Shown here: positions 20,551-32,803 of the stretch, one piece after another
Numbering within the stretch: position 1 is the first letter of the stretch
Layout of the letters: each line of letters starts with the position of its first letter
NCBI RefSeq assembly: GCF_000001735.4
Contig: NC_003070.9
Coordinates: 28,009,971 to 28,073,970 of the forward strand
DNA from: Arabidopsis thaliana
Lineage: Eukaryota; Streptophyta; Magnoliopsida; Brassicales; Brassicaceae
Reading direction: 5' to 3'
DNA: 64,000 nucleotides
Position numbers and translations under genes: made by a program
The notes under the pieces: model-generated
What the model was told of the DNA's origin: nothing
The model's input: only the letters and a program-made list of their open reading frames with translations
The model's database searches: none

Positions 20551-22482
20551 ATGACTATAGCAATTCACCATTGTCTCTCTCTCCTTAATAGCTGCAAGAA
20601 CTTAAGAGCTTTAACACAAATACATGGCTTGTTTATTAAATACGGCGTCGACACTGATTCTTACTTCACTGGAAAACTTATCCTACATTGTGCGATTTCT
20701 ATATCCGACGCTTTACCTTACGCTCGTCGTCTCTTGCTCTGTTTTCCTGAACCTGATGCGTTTATGTTCAACACTCTCGTCCGAGGCTACTCTGAATCCG
20801 ATGAGCCGCACAATTCCGTTGCGGTGTTTGTTGAAATGATGAGGAAAGGTTTCGTCTTTCCGGATAGTTTCTCCTTCGCGTTTGTCATCAAGGCGGTGGA
20901 GAATTTCCGGTCTTTAAGAACTGGGTTTCAGATGCATTGTCAAGCTTTAAAGCATGGGCTTGAGTCGCATTTGTTTGTTGGCACTACCTTGATTGGTATG
21001 TATGGGGGATGTGGGTGTGTTGAGTTTGCTCGCAAGGTGTTCGATGAAATGCATCAACCGAATTTGGTTGCTTGGAATGCTGTGATCACCGCCTGTTTTA
21101 GGGGGAATGATGTTGCGGGAGCGAGGGAAATCTTCGATAAGATGCTGGTAAGGAATCACACGTCGTGGAACGTGATGCTTGCTGGGTACATTAAAGCTGG
21201 GGAGCTTGAGAGTGCTAAACGGATCTTCTCGGAAATGCCTCACAGAGATGATGTCTCCTGGAGTACTATGATTGTTGGTATTGCTCATAATGGAAGTTTC
21301 AATGAGTCTTTCTTGTACTTCAGGGAGTTACAACGAGCGGGAATGAGTCCAAATGAGGTAAGTCTGACCGGAGTTCTCTCTGCCTGTTCACAATCTGGGT
21401 CATTTGAGTTTGGGAAGATATTACACGGGTTTGTAGAGAAAGCAGGGTATAGTTGGATAGTTTCGGTGAACAATGCGCTTATTGATATGTATTCTAGGTG
21501 TGGTAATGTCCCAATGGCTAGGTTAGTCTTTGAAGGTATGCAAGAGAAGAGGTGTATTGTATCTTGGACATCAATGATAGCAGGCTTAGCTATGCATGGT
21601 CAAGGAGAAGAAGCTGTTAGACTATTCAATGAAATGACCGCGTATGGTGTTACACCAGACGGGATATCTTTCATTTCACTTTTGCATGCTTGCAGTCATG
21701 CTGGACTGATTGAAGAAGGTGAAGATTACTTTTCTGAGATGAAGAGAGTTTACCACATCGAACCAGAAATTGAACACTATGGTTGCATGGTTGATTTATA
21801 TGGCCGATCTGGAAAACTGCAAAAGGCTTATGATTTCATATGCCAAATGCCAATTCCGCCAACTGCCATAGTATGGCGGACTCTTCTCGGGGCTTGCAGT
21901 AGTCATGGGAATATCGAATTGGCAGAGCAAGTGAAACAAAGGCTTAATGAGCTTGACCCAAATAACTCAGGGGATCTTGTACTTCTGTCGAATGCTTATG
22001 CAACTGCAGGTAAATGGAAGGATGTTGCTTCTATCAGAAAGTCAATGATTGTCCAGAGAATCAAGAAGACAACTGCTTGGAGCTTGGTTGAAGTTGGCAA
22101 AACCATGTACAAGTTCACTGCAGGCGAGAAAAAGAAGGGAATCGATATAGAGGCTCACGAGAAGCTAAAAGAAATAATCTTGAGGCTTAAAGATGAAGCT
22201 GGATATACCCCAGAAGTAGCAAGTGCTTTATATGATGTAGAAGAGGAAGAAAAGGAGGATCAAGTGAGTAAACACAGTGAGAAGCTTGCACTTGCATTTG
22301 CTCTAGCTAGATTGTCCAAAGGAGCAAATATCAGGATAGTAAAGAATCTGAGAATTTGCAGAGATTGTCACGCTGTTATGAAGCTAACGTCGAAGGTTTA
22401 TGGGGTAGAAATATTGGTCCGAGACAGAAATCGCTTTCATTCATTTAAGGACGGTTCTTGCTCATGCCGTGACTACTGGTAA
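20551..22482 (+). CDS. DYW-class PLS pentatricopeptide repeat protein
   Basis: Intronless, 643 aa, recognised as At1g74630. The start is the Met of [15 protein letters not shown]; an in-frame ATG at 20506 would add 15 hydrophobic residues. PLS-type repeats run from about residue 30 to 420, followed by the E motifs. The DYW domain has the deaminase-like zinc signatures HSEKLA and CRDCHAVMK, and the frame ends exactly in CRDYW. Family role: site-specific C-to-U editing of plastid or mitochondrial transcripts, with the DYW domain as the cytidine deaminase. The target is not known to me. The gene stands just downstream of the RING remnant and a poly-T rich leader. Confidence 0.93.
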
Positions 22483-22878
22483 AAGGTTGTGAATAGATGT
22501 ACACCACACATATATCATTTTGTGGACTAATGCATCCACTAGTGACCTCACCAATGGAAGCTTCACTCCCAACACAAACTTTCAGATGTCTCTACTCTCT
22601 ATAACTTGAGGTCTTCATTTGCGAGGTTTGTGGTTTACATTGCCTTGGGACTGCGGGTAACTTTGATACTTTGCATTCTTCTTGGCCTAGAACGTAATAT
22701 ACGAAATTGTTTTGGACTGTTATTGTAAATTTCTAACAGATTCTACCAAACTTTGACGAGAAATATCAAGCACGTCTTCGTGGTTCTGGTTCAAAAGTCT
22801 CAACCTTTGAATCGTCGTTTCCTTCTTTCTCGCTTCAGATCTTCGAAAAACCCTAATTTTTTGTATAATTTCGCTTCC

Positions 22879-24689
22879 ATGGCTGCTTCAGCTGCATTCT
22901 CCATTTCATCACCACCTTTTGTACCCTTTACCACCAAAATTCGCAGACCATTTCTCTTGCTTACTCCAAAATATCCCAAACCTGTTTCGGTGCGAGCTTC
23001 TGTGTCCTCGATCTCCATCGATGAAAAATTGCCAGTCCAAACAAAGGTTAGTTTACTAGTATCTTGTTTTGTATTAATGGTTTGATCCTTTGACTTGGAG
23101 AATGAATTAGACAAAATTGTATTAGTCATGTTGAGATTCTATTGAGTTTTGTTTCACAATCTTACTATATTAGCTGTATTCTTTTTATGTAGAATTTGAT
23201 CAAAGTGAGATTTGTTTTCTTACTTCTGAAACCAGAAATGAAAAGTAAGGCTCTTCTGGGATAATCCTTTCGTTTCTGGGCTTCTTTTAATGTAATGATG
23301 CTGTTCTGTTTTAGACAAGCAACTGGCAGTGGAAGTTCAAGGGCAATTCGATTGGTATATACTATGAAGAGCATGAGAGGGAGAAGTGTGAATCGGCTAA
23401 GAATATTCTAATGATACCAACAATTTCCGATGTTAGCACCGTTGAGGAGTGGAGATCTGTAGCTAAAGACATTGTGCAGCGCGATGGAGACGTCAACTGG
23501 CGAGCAACTATTGTAGATTGGCCCGGTCTTGGTTACTCTGCTAGGCCGAAGATGGATTATGACACAGATGTCATGGAGAAGTTTGTGGTCGACTTCATGA
23601 ACTCACCTGAAAGCCCAATGAGCCAGTCAGGTTAGTGTGAACCACTGCTTTTTCTATTTGTGTTGGCAAAATTATGGTAACAAAAAGCTACACATACTCT
23701 CCATGGCTTTAGTTCCCGGTTCCTTATAGTTCGATATGAAAACTGATTCGTAGTTGGTAATATCTATATTTACTTTGGCGAATAATTTTAGCTATACATG
23801 ATATGATCCCTTGCAATGCTTAGAGTCCCTTACACTTAGCTCATTCTGAATGTATGTCTTCTCTATGGCTCTGACTGCTTATACGCTTGAATCGGGTTTC
23901 CATTGATCCTCCTTATTTGCTTTCTCAACTAACTAAAGAAACAAGCAATATCTTGACATAGTCCATGTAACTCCGAAACAGGTAATGATGATTTAGTGAT
24001 CATTGGAGGAGGGCATGCGGCAACACTAGCACTCCGTGCTACCCAACGTGGGCTACTAAAACCATCAGCTATTGCTGCTGTCGCACCTACATGGGCTGGA
24101 CCTCTCCCTATTGTATTTGGCCGTGATTCTTCCATGGTGTCGAGGTCCGTTGACATCTTTTCATTGAGAAAAGAAGAAGATAAAAACTTTCCTCTCTTGA
24201 TCGCTCTGTTTTTTTCTCAACAGGTATGGTATGCTAAGAGGAACTCTAAGAGCACCTGGAGTTGGTTGGATGATGTACAACATGTTGGTGAGCAACGAGA
24301 AGTCAATCGAGTCTCAGTACAAATCCCATGTTTATGCAGACCAAACCAACGTGACCGATGCCATAATCCAAAGCAGATACGAGTTAACAAAACAGAAGGG
24401 ATCACGCTACGTCCCTGCAGCTTTTCTGACTGGTTTACTCGACCCGGTATCATCCCGGGAAGAATTTCTCCAACTGTTTGCTGATTTGGAAGGGAAATTA
24501 CCGGTTATGGTTATGTCAACAAAAGGAGCTCCAAAAAGATCGAAAGCAGAAATGGAAGCATTAAGAGGAGCGAAAGGAGTAAGCAAATTCGTGGAAGTTG
24601 AAGGTGCACTCTTACCTCAAGAAGAGTATCCTTCTCTTGTTGCTCAAGAGCTCTACAACTTCTTGCAAGAGACTTTTGCTAAATGTTAG
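22879..24689 (+). CDS. Plastid-type alpha/beta hydrolase-fold protein
   Basis: Four exons (22879-23046, 23315-23630, 23982-24144, 24224-24689) join in frame to 370 aa; recognised as At1g74640. The first 45 residues (MAASAAFSISSPPFVPFTTK, then a basic/Ser-rich stretch ending VSVRASVSS) look like a chloroplast transit peptide. The core starts with WQWKFKGNSIGIYYEEHE and contains WPGLGYSARPK and LVIIGGGHAATLALRA. In the last, the usual nucleophile elbow GxSxG is GGGHA, so the Ser is replaced by Gly, and hydrolase activity is doubtful. Close plastid paralogues of this kind exist in plants. An upstream ATG at 22753 would extend the protein by 42 residues but lacks transit-peptide character. Confidence 0.9.
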
Positions 24690-27662
24690 ATAGATTAAAG
24701 CTCACGTATACAGCCAGGCCCAGAAAATGTGACCGCAGGCCCATAGAGTGTTCATTGTTTGCTGAACTCTACAGTAAGAAGTCTTTTTTTATATTTGCTT
24801 TCCTAAGTTTCAATTCCAAAACATATTTTCCTTTTTAATTCCACACAACTTTTTTGAGAATACTGACTCAAAAACAGTGATAACCAGTTCCATATAGAAT
24901 CAAAAAACAGAAAATATTTCTTAAATTGTCAACTATTTGGCCACCACCACACCACTTGAATTGTTTATTTTAATATTCCATAATTCTTCGTTTTAAAAAT
25001 GAAAATGCGATTGAATAAAAACGACAAAATATAAGTGTCCATCTCTTTAAGGCTACTCATATATCCCCAAAAGTTGGATAAGTTCATCCCCCAAATGTCA
25101 CGTAGATTCATCCCATGCCATGTATTTAGCCGACGGGGACTTCTTGGGCCTCAAAGTTATTATTTAATGGGCCAGATTCTCTATTTAATATTTCCAAAAG
25201 TTACCTAATATATATCATTATCAACTATCTTCTTTTTTCTCCAACTCCTTATCTCATATTACAAAGTTTTTTATATAAAATTTATAAATTGGATACAAAT
25301 ATATATATATATATATAAAATATGTATAAAATTAAGAATTTCTAACACTAAAGTTTGTATATTTTTTATTTAACTTAGAGAATAAATCAAGCACGAAAAA
25401 TATTATTAGATAAACTTTGGTGCATGACATTTTTCTAAAAACATTTTGTCAGCATTTTCTTGTAAGTAGTATATATTATGTAATATTGCGGATTAGAATC
25501 TGGAATGTAACTAACCGGATTTGAAATCGGATTGTAAAGTAACGGATGATTATACTAGTACAAATCATGAAAATACAAATTGGGGCCCATTATAAAGAGT
25601 TTTAATCATGTGATTGATTGTGACTATGATTTTGAATAAATTTTCGGGCCTAGTTTAATTGCTTTAATGGGCCAATTTCGAATTAATGTGTCCATAACTT
25701 ACCAGACCCAAATATATGCTTGTATGTATAATGGAAGCTTTCGGTCACATTCTTCAAAGTGGGGCTAATTGTCCTCAAGGACCTCAACTACGAAAACGAT
25801 TTGAGTGTTTTTTTTTGTTTTCCAAACGATTCGAGTGTTTGGAGTTTGGACTATTTTATAACGTCATACAAAACAAAACAAAAAAAGTTTGCGAAATTAT
25901 TTTTATTTATCTCACCATTTAGACAAATCCACACACCATATATTTCATTACACTTTGTAATTCATATTAAAAAATGTCTTATTTTTCCATTTTATATAAA
26001 GTTTGGTAGACAGCGAGCTATGGCCAATGGGTATCAAATATTTTGTTAGACATGTTGTTATGGGTATCAAATCATCATATCAAATCATTATTTAATTTGC
26101 ATTAGATTCTTGCGTACTCTACAACTGCTCATAATTTTTTTATTTTATTTTACTTTCTTTCTGCTCATACATTTTGCACACCAATAATAAAAAGTTACCC
26201 ATCCATATATATATGTCACTGATTAGATTATCCCATATTATCACCAAAAATATTTTGTTAATCAAATTGTTTTTTTTTTCTTTTTCTTTTTGTCAACAAT
26301 CAAAATTTGACTACAAAATCTCGATTGACGCTGTGTGAAATAGATAATATATTATATATGAATATGCGCGTTGACTACGTCTTCGTTCGCTGGTTGCGTA
26401 AGTCCCGCACGTCCGTATATGGATGCATCTAGACGATGCAACTAAATTTTAGTATAGAAAAATACGTTTTCGAAAATTGATCGATATTGGTGTTTGGGTT
26501 TTGAATATGGAATATGTAAAGTGTAAACACTTATTGATCGGGAAAATGCATGAAATACATAAATTCAAATACAGTATATATGTCTATTACGTATCAAAAC
26601 TAAGTTGTCATGCGGATACCAACCAGCTAGCCGACAAGTGATGAAAGAAGCTAGAGCAATCAAACAACCAATAGGGAAATGTAGCAATTAATAACCAGCT
26701 TTGTTATTGCTTGTTATCACAGAAAGGTCAATTACTGTCGCTTATTTATTTTTTGCATTAACATAAATAAGTTGTACTGTTACTTACAAAAATGATTTTG
26801 ACAGTGACTAGGAAAAGAGTTTGCGTTACTTCAAAGTTTAAACACTATTTACACCGATTATTGTAAATTGTAATTGATCTCATAATTCGACGGTTGTAAT
26901 GTTGCTGACGGCATGCACTGTTTTGTCTTTGCCGACAAACGTTTTTATCATTGTTGTAACTGTTTTTAGTTGTTATTAGAACAAAGTGGTGCATGCAGTT
27001 AAAATAACACAGAATCATTAGTGTGTCTAATTAAAAATTTGTGTGTATAATTTTCAATTCTATCTTTCGTCGGTATATTTCAATGGCTATTATTAGCCTA
27101 TTACACCTCTATCTCCTGCAGTTTTGTTAACTAACAAACAAGTAACAGCTTTTGAAATAGTAGCAATCAATACAACGTGGAATATCTGCGATAATGTATC
27201 AAAACTGTGTATTATATTCATGTATTTATAGCCCTGAGCTATTCTTTTTTTTCTCCTCGAAGACTCGAGAGCAGTCGAGCTATTATGTGAATAGCCGACA
27301 ATTGAGGGTGATAATGTAATTAAATAAAATAGGGTAATTACAATTAAGGACAATAATCCATCATTTTCATTTCATATTTTCATTGATCGCACATTTAATC
27401 TAGACCTTCCACGTGTGCATACTACATCTCATGCCATGATCACTCATTAACTACTCCAAATTACTAATCCGAATCTGCTGCTAAAAAGTTTCAACATTTT
27501 CACTCATGAGTTAGCTCTAATTGTAATTACGACTAATTGGTCTTACATCTTAATTAATGTTTTGTTGGCTCCCATTGCTAACACCCATAATAGTGGAATA
27601 GTATTTTTTAATGCAATTATTATATAGTTTTGTCTTTGAAAATTATTATGCAAATAAGTAAA

Positions 27663-27875
27663 TATATATTCTCTATGTTTTAAAATATTTTTTAAACTAA
27701 AGTCACGTAGATTAGGAAGTATTTAGTTTTAAGAAAATCAACCAACCATAGAAAAATAAGATTTTAGAATACTTAAATTAATATATAATTTACATAAAAA
27801 CTCGAAAACATTATTATAATATGAATAAAAATTATTTTTAAAACATCTTATACTATGAAATGGATAGAGTAATTG
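27663..27875. mobile_element. Degenerate MITE-like element
   Basis: The left end, TATTCTCTATGTTTTAAAATA, and the right end, read on the other strand as ATTACTCTATCCATTTCATA then AAGATGTTTTAAAAAT, resemble the diverged 'tactccctccgttt...' terminal repeats common to small plant DNA elements. The interior is AT-rich and non-coding. The inverted match is imperfect and the target-site duplication is not clear. Confidence 0.4.
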
Positions 27876-28922
27876 TTTCTTTAGTTTTAAAATTTTTGCG
27901 AAATTCTATTATACGACTTATATTATTATACAATTATGCGTCGTTAGATATAAGTCTTCATCTTTACCATTCCTAATTAGACAACTAATATCTGACGTGT
28001 TTTATCGATGTTTCAACTCCTCGAAAAATGTAAGAAAAAAATGATAATAACCGGCTTTTTTCAACAGACAATAAGCAGCTATCGTGGATATAATAATAGT
28101 TTATAATTTTCGTGGATATAATTTTTTGAATAAAATTTGTATATGATATTAGTCCAAGCTTCAGGTGTGAACTAATTAACTATTGATTTCTGTTTTGTTG
28201 TGATGGCTGTAGGATTGATACTCCAACTAGGCAACTACCAAATTTGCAAGAATATTTTAGATTAATGTACATTTATTTCGTCATAAATCAAATGATGTGT
28301 ATATGTTAAAAAAGCAAATCGTTTTTCTCAAAAGACTGACTATATGGTGATGTAAAGCAAAAAGAATTGGAAAACAAAAAGTTTCTTTTTTTTTTCTTTT
28401 TCTTTTTAACAAAAAGTTTCTTTCCGTAGCTATTTGTAACAATGATAACAATATCCATTACAAACAAAAATAATGTAACCAGAAAAACAAAAAGTATGAA
28501 AATAATGTATGCGCGTAACAGAGTTTTTGGTTTAGTAAATTTAAAATTTAACTCCGTTTTGATGGTTTCATTAAAGTGGTCATGTCCGTTGAACGTTAAG
28601 GTGTATTATGTCAATATACAAAAACACATTAGTTACTAGTTAGTGTATTAAAATGAAACAATATTTGTCGTTTCATGTATTCGGAGAGCCCTAAAACTTT
28701 AGTATTTTTATAATTTATTAAATTTGTTTGTGTATTTTACATCTTTAAAAAAAATTATACACACATATTCGTTGTGTTATATGTTTGACGTTATACGTCA
28801 ATATTATTATTTTTGAGGTGCTTACATTCGCATTTATATTTTACCGTTAAATCATAAATAACAAAATAGTTTAAAACAAATTACTGATGAAGACTACAAA
28901 ACAAGTTCAGCTAATAACCAAT

Positions 28923-28926
<4 letters not shown>

Positions 28927-28953
<27 letters not shown>
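28927..28953. repeat. (TA)n microsatellite
   Basis: About 13 uninterrupted TA dinucleotides; expected to vary in length between accessions. Confidence 0.9.
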
Positions 28954-30230
28954 GGTCCAATGTTTTGAATTATTATCACTTTAAAATTTAAAGAATAAAA
29001 GTTTTCAGTTACTGTGATTTTAGTCAGTCTCTATGAATGTATTATATAGCAAATATCTACATATTTTAGATGTTATTCTAGATTTTGGTCTAAATTTATT
29101 TCGTTACTAAACAAAAAATACATGTAATCATTTTTTTTTAATAATGTAGCAATATCTCGATTTCAGACAGTTCAAATGAAAACTTACTAACCTTAAAACA
29201 ACTAAAATAGAAATAGTAACTGATTAAACTATAAAGTGATGTACCATTTAATTTGATAGATTGACTAGACATTTGAATAATGCAGTTCTAAGAATGTCAT
29301 TTGAAAAGTAAACGTGGATCAGATTTTTTTCTATGAACAAAAGAACGTGGACGTTATCATGCCAATCTTTAGACAAACACCTAACAAAAATAAATCAGAT
29401 TAAAGTGAACAATACGTGAATTAGATGCGATAGGGCCGGGTTTCTTGTATAGAGCTATTTTAAAATAATAAACAATTTAAATTAGCTATTTGTTTAACAA
29501 AACAAAAACAAAAAGCTAGCTATTTCATCATTGTTATAAAGTTTTGATAGTATACTAATCGAAATTGCTCTTTACCCCCAAAAGAAAAAGGAAAAAGAAA
29601 AATACTAATCGTAATTGTTATGTTATCAATATATGTAACACCGTCATCTTTGTTACGACAAGGATACAGCTGTTCTTTGAAGCTATTAATAACACTATAG
29701 GCCTATCAGGCATGGCCGCCAATTAAAATAAAGAAGACGTAAAAGCTGTATTTATATTCGGCTTAATTAATAGGAGTATTTCTTAGGTCTCATATCACAT
29801 CGTATTTCACTTTTACTTGTTTAATTTATATAACTGGATTATGGAAAAATAAGGTTCGATGACAAAAAAAAAAGGTTCGATGAATACATACAGGCCGGTT
29901 AGAAAACTAACGATTGACAAATGATGATATATTGTTACGGTTGATTAAAGATTAAAAATATGCAAGACATAAAATAGTGGTAAAATTACTAATTTTAATT
30001 GATAAATAATAGCAGTGAAAATAATTTCTAGCCTAAAACTAAATATTTAAATAATTTGGAAGTCGTCAATTTTTAATTGATAAATAATAGTATTTCGTAC
30101 ATAACCGTTTCCTTTTCAATTCAAAATGATAATGTGGTACAAAGCGTGAGGAGAATCGTTTCTTCGTTGTAACAGATTGTGGGCAATACCGTTTTTTTTT
30201 TTTTGCTAAGACAGTAAATATCATTAAATG

Positions 30231-30275
30231 AAAGTTGTGGTGTTAAAAAAAAAAAAAAAAAAAGTTGTGGTGTTA
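30231..30275. repeat. Poly(A) insertion between 15-bp direct repeats
   Basis: AAAGTTGTGGTGTTA occurs at 30231-30245 and again at 30261-30275, with only A residues between the copies. The arrangement is that of a target-site duplication around a pure poly(A) insert. It is the cleanest of nine similar sites in the window. Confidence 0.8.
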
Positions 30276-31522
30276 CAAAATGTAAGACCTAAAGAGATGA
30301 ACCTTGCCAGGAAATACCGTTCTTTTGCTCTGATTTTTGTACCTCAATCTTTGTATTTCTATAAAAGATTGATCTGATCTTCGTGAGAGACTAGTGATGA
30401 AACTTGAGAGAAACGTTTGACTTAATTATAATCCTCTTCTTCTTTTTTTCTTTTTGGATAAAAACTTGTAATCTTTATGTATTATGGTAGTTGGATGGAA
30501 TCTGCATGAGGGAAAACCTTTGCCATGATGTCTGGATTTTGCACCGAACTTAAACTATGGTGCATTCTTCTTCTTTGCTCTTTCGATTTGTTTTATTTTT
30601 GGTCAGTGTTAAAATCGAAAATCGAATAAATTTACCAACTTAGCGAATCTTTAGATCCAATTTTCAACACTACTAACGCATATAAAATTTAAAGAGGAGA
30701 AGAGAAGACAAGGAAACTTTTTGGAGAATAGACTGATTGTGATTTCTCAACACTAAGCATATAAAATCTCACCTATATAATCGGTAAAATACTAAAGACT
30801 CGTAATTGCAGTGCCAACCCTTTGATTAAGTATAGCCACGTAAGTGAAGAGAAGGGCTGACTTTTTGAACAAGCAACGGAAAATGAGTTAATGCTCTTCG
30901 CTGTCTCTATTGACTCGATTCCCTTCAAAGGCTTTTATTTAGGCTCAGCAGCCACGTAGAAGATTTTTTTTTTTTTCTGTCAATATTTACGTGTTGCGGT
31001 TAACTTCGTAGGCAATTAAAACCGGTTTTAGGGGTCACAATTTAAAAAGAAATTAAGGTTTTCATATGTTAATATATAAAGACAAAAAATAAATTAAATT
31101 CTTCAAAATAAAGATAAAATTGACATTCATGCACTAGTGCTCGTTTTGGTTTAAATATATGTACGTCTTTATTTCAATGCATATAGATCCAAAGAACAAC
31201 AACCCATAAGACTTGGACATTTGTGTTTCTCCTCAACATTCAAAGTCTTTAGTGAAACCTCTCTTGTAAGAAGCCAAAAAAATAAAGAGAAAGATTCAAA
31301 GAAGGAAAGAAATTGAGGATGACTATTTCAAGTCCAAAGAGAGATTTTGAGTAGACCCTCTTCACAAAAATCCAATCTTAGAGTCTTACTAGTTACTATC
31401 TAGCTTACATACACAGAGACACTATACCAAAAATCCAATCTTATTAGAGTACTTACTATATAGCTTACACATACACACACACGAAGTACTATTTCAACGA
31501 TCAAGAGCGTGTGCGTGAGGAT

Positions 31523-32803
31523 ATGGGTAGACCACCTTGTTGCGAGAAGATTGAGGTGAAGAAAGGACCATGGACTCCCGAAGAAGACATAATCTTGGTC
31601 TCTTATATCCAACAACACGGCCCTGGAAATTGGAGATCTGTCCCTGCAAACACCGGTCTTTATATATCTTCATTCACTCTCCTTCTTTCTTCTTCTTATA
31701 TATCTTTCTTATAAGATTTTTCCACATATATAAATATTTATATATGTTTCAGGTTTGCTAAGGTGTAGCAAGAGTTGCAGACTTAGATGGACTAATTACC
31801 TTCGTCCCGGGATCAAACGAGGAAATTTCACTCAACCGGAAGAGAAGATGATCATCCACCTTCAAGCTCTTTTGGGAAATAGGTATGGAATTACTCCTTT
31901 AATTCTCCCTGTTTTATATTAAATTGATTCACGTTGATCTCCAATATCTAAGTTTGTCCATCTTCCGTAATCTCCTAATTAACAATATAAATTATATAGA
32001 GTATTAGCATTTCATTTTATTAGTGTTTTTTTTGTTATTATTTATTTGATTGGATGTCCACTTTGAAAATAAGATGGGCAGCTATAGCATCATATCTACC
32101 TCAGAGGACCGACAATGATATCAAGAACTACTGGAACACTCATCTTAAAAAGAAACTAGTGATGATGAAGTTTCAAAATGGTATCATCAACGAAAACAAA
32201 ACCAATCTGGCAACAGATATTTCGTCTTGTAATAATAACAACAATGGATGTAATCACAACAAAAGGACCACCAACAAAGGCCAATGGGAGAAAAAACTTC
32301 AAACAGACATCAACATGGCCAAACAAGCCTTATTCCAAGCCTTGTCACTTGACCAACCATCTTCATTGATCCCTCCCGATCCTGACTCACCAAAACCTCA
32401 TCATCATTCTACCACCACTTATGCCTCAAGCACAGATAACATCTCTAAATTACTCCAGAACTGGACAAGCTCATCATCGTCAAAGCCTAACACTTCATCA
32501 GTCTCCAACAACCGGAGCTCAAGCCCCGGTGAAGGAGGACTTTTTGATCATCACTCTTTGTTCTCATCGAATTCAGAATCTGGATCAGTTGATGAGAAGC
32601 TGAATTTGATGTCCGAGACAAGCATGTTCAAAGGTGAGAGCAAGCCAGACATAGACATGGAAGCTACACCTACTACTACTACTACTGATGATCAAGGCTC
32701 GTTGTCATTGATCGAGAAATGGTTGTTTGATGATCAAGGCTTGGTTCAGTGTGATGATAGTCAAGAAGATCTCATCGACGTGTCTTTAGAGGAGTTAAAA
32801 TAA
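31523..32803 (+). CDS. MYB31: R2R3-MYB transcription factor MYB31
   Basis: Three exons: 31523-31655 (133 nt), 31753-31882 (130 nt) and 32074-32803, the canonical R2R3-MYB layout; 330 aa. The R2 repeat starts [20 protein letters not shown] with the three spaced Trp. R3 follows ([48 protein letters not shown]), its first Trp replaced by Phe as usual. The C-terminal motif [11 protein letters not shown] marks subgroup 1 (MYB30, 31, 60, 94, 96). Known subgroup role: control of cuticular wax and very-long-chain fatty acid genes and of epidermal stress responses. The middle is Asn/Ser/Thr-rich and disordered. An in-frame upstream ATG at 31511 would add only MRED; 31523 gives the normal MGRPPCC start. 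Large promoter gap upstream. Confidence 0.96.

Larger units (their letters stand above)
24690..31522. other. 6.8-kb AT-rich intergenic region without a recognisable gene
   Basis: No frame longer than about 95 codons, and none coding-like. It contains (AT)n tracts at 25300-25318 and 28927-28953, a degenerate MITE at 27663-27875, and three homopolymer-plus-direct-repeat insertions (28373-28422, 29851-29883, 30231-30275). The right end is the MYB31 promoter. I see no microRNA-like hairpin, but a folding scan was not possible. Confidence 0.55.

Noticed and set aside
26250..26330. Possible tenth homopolymer insertion (AATCAAATTG ... AATCAAAATTTG around a T/C-rich run)
   Set aside because: The flanking repeat is too imperfect to distinguish from chance.
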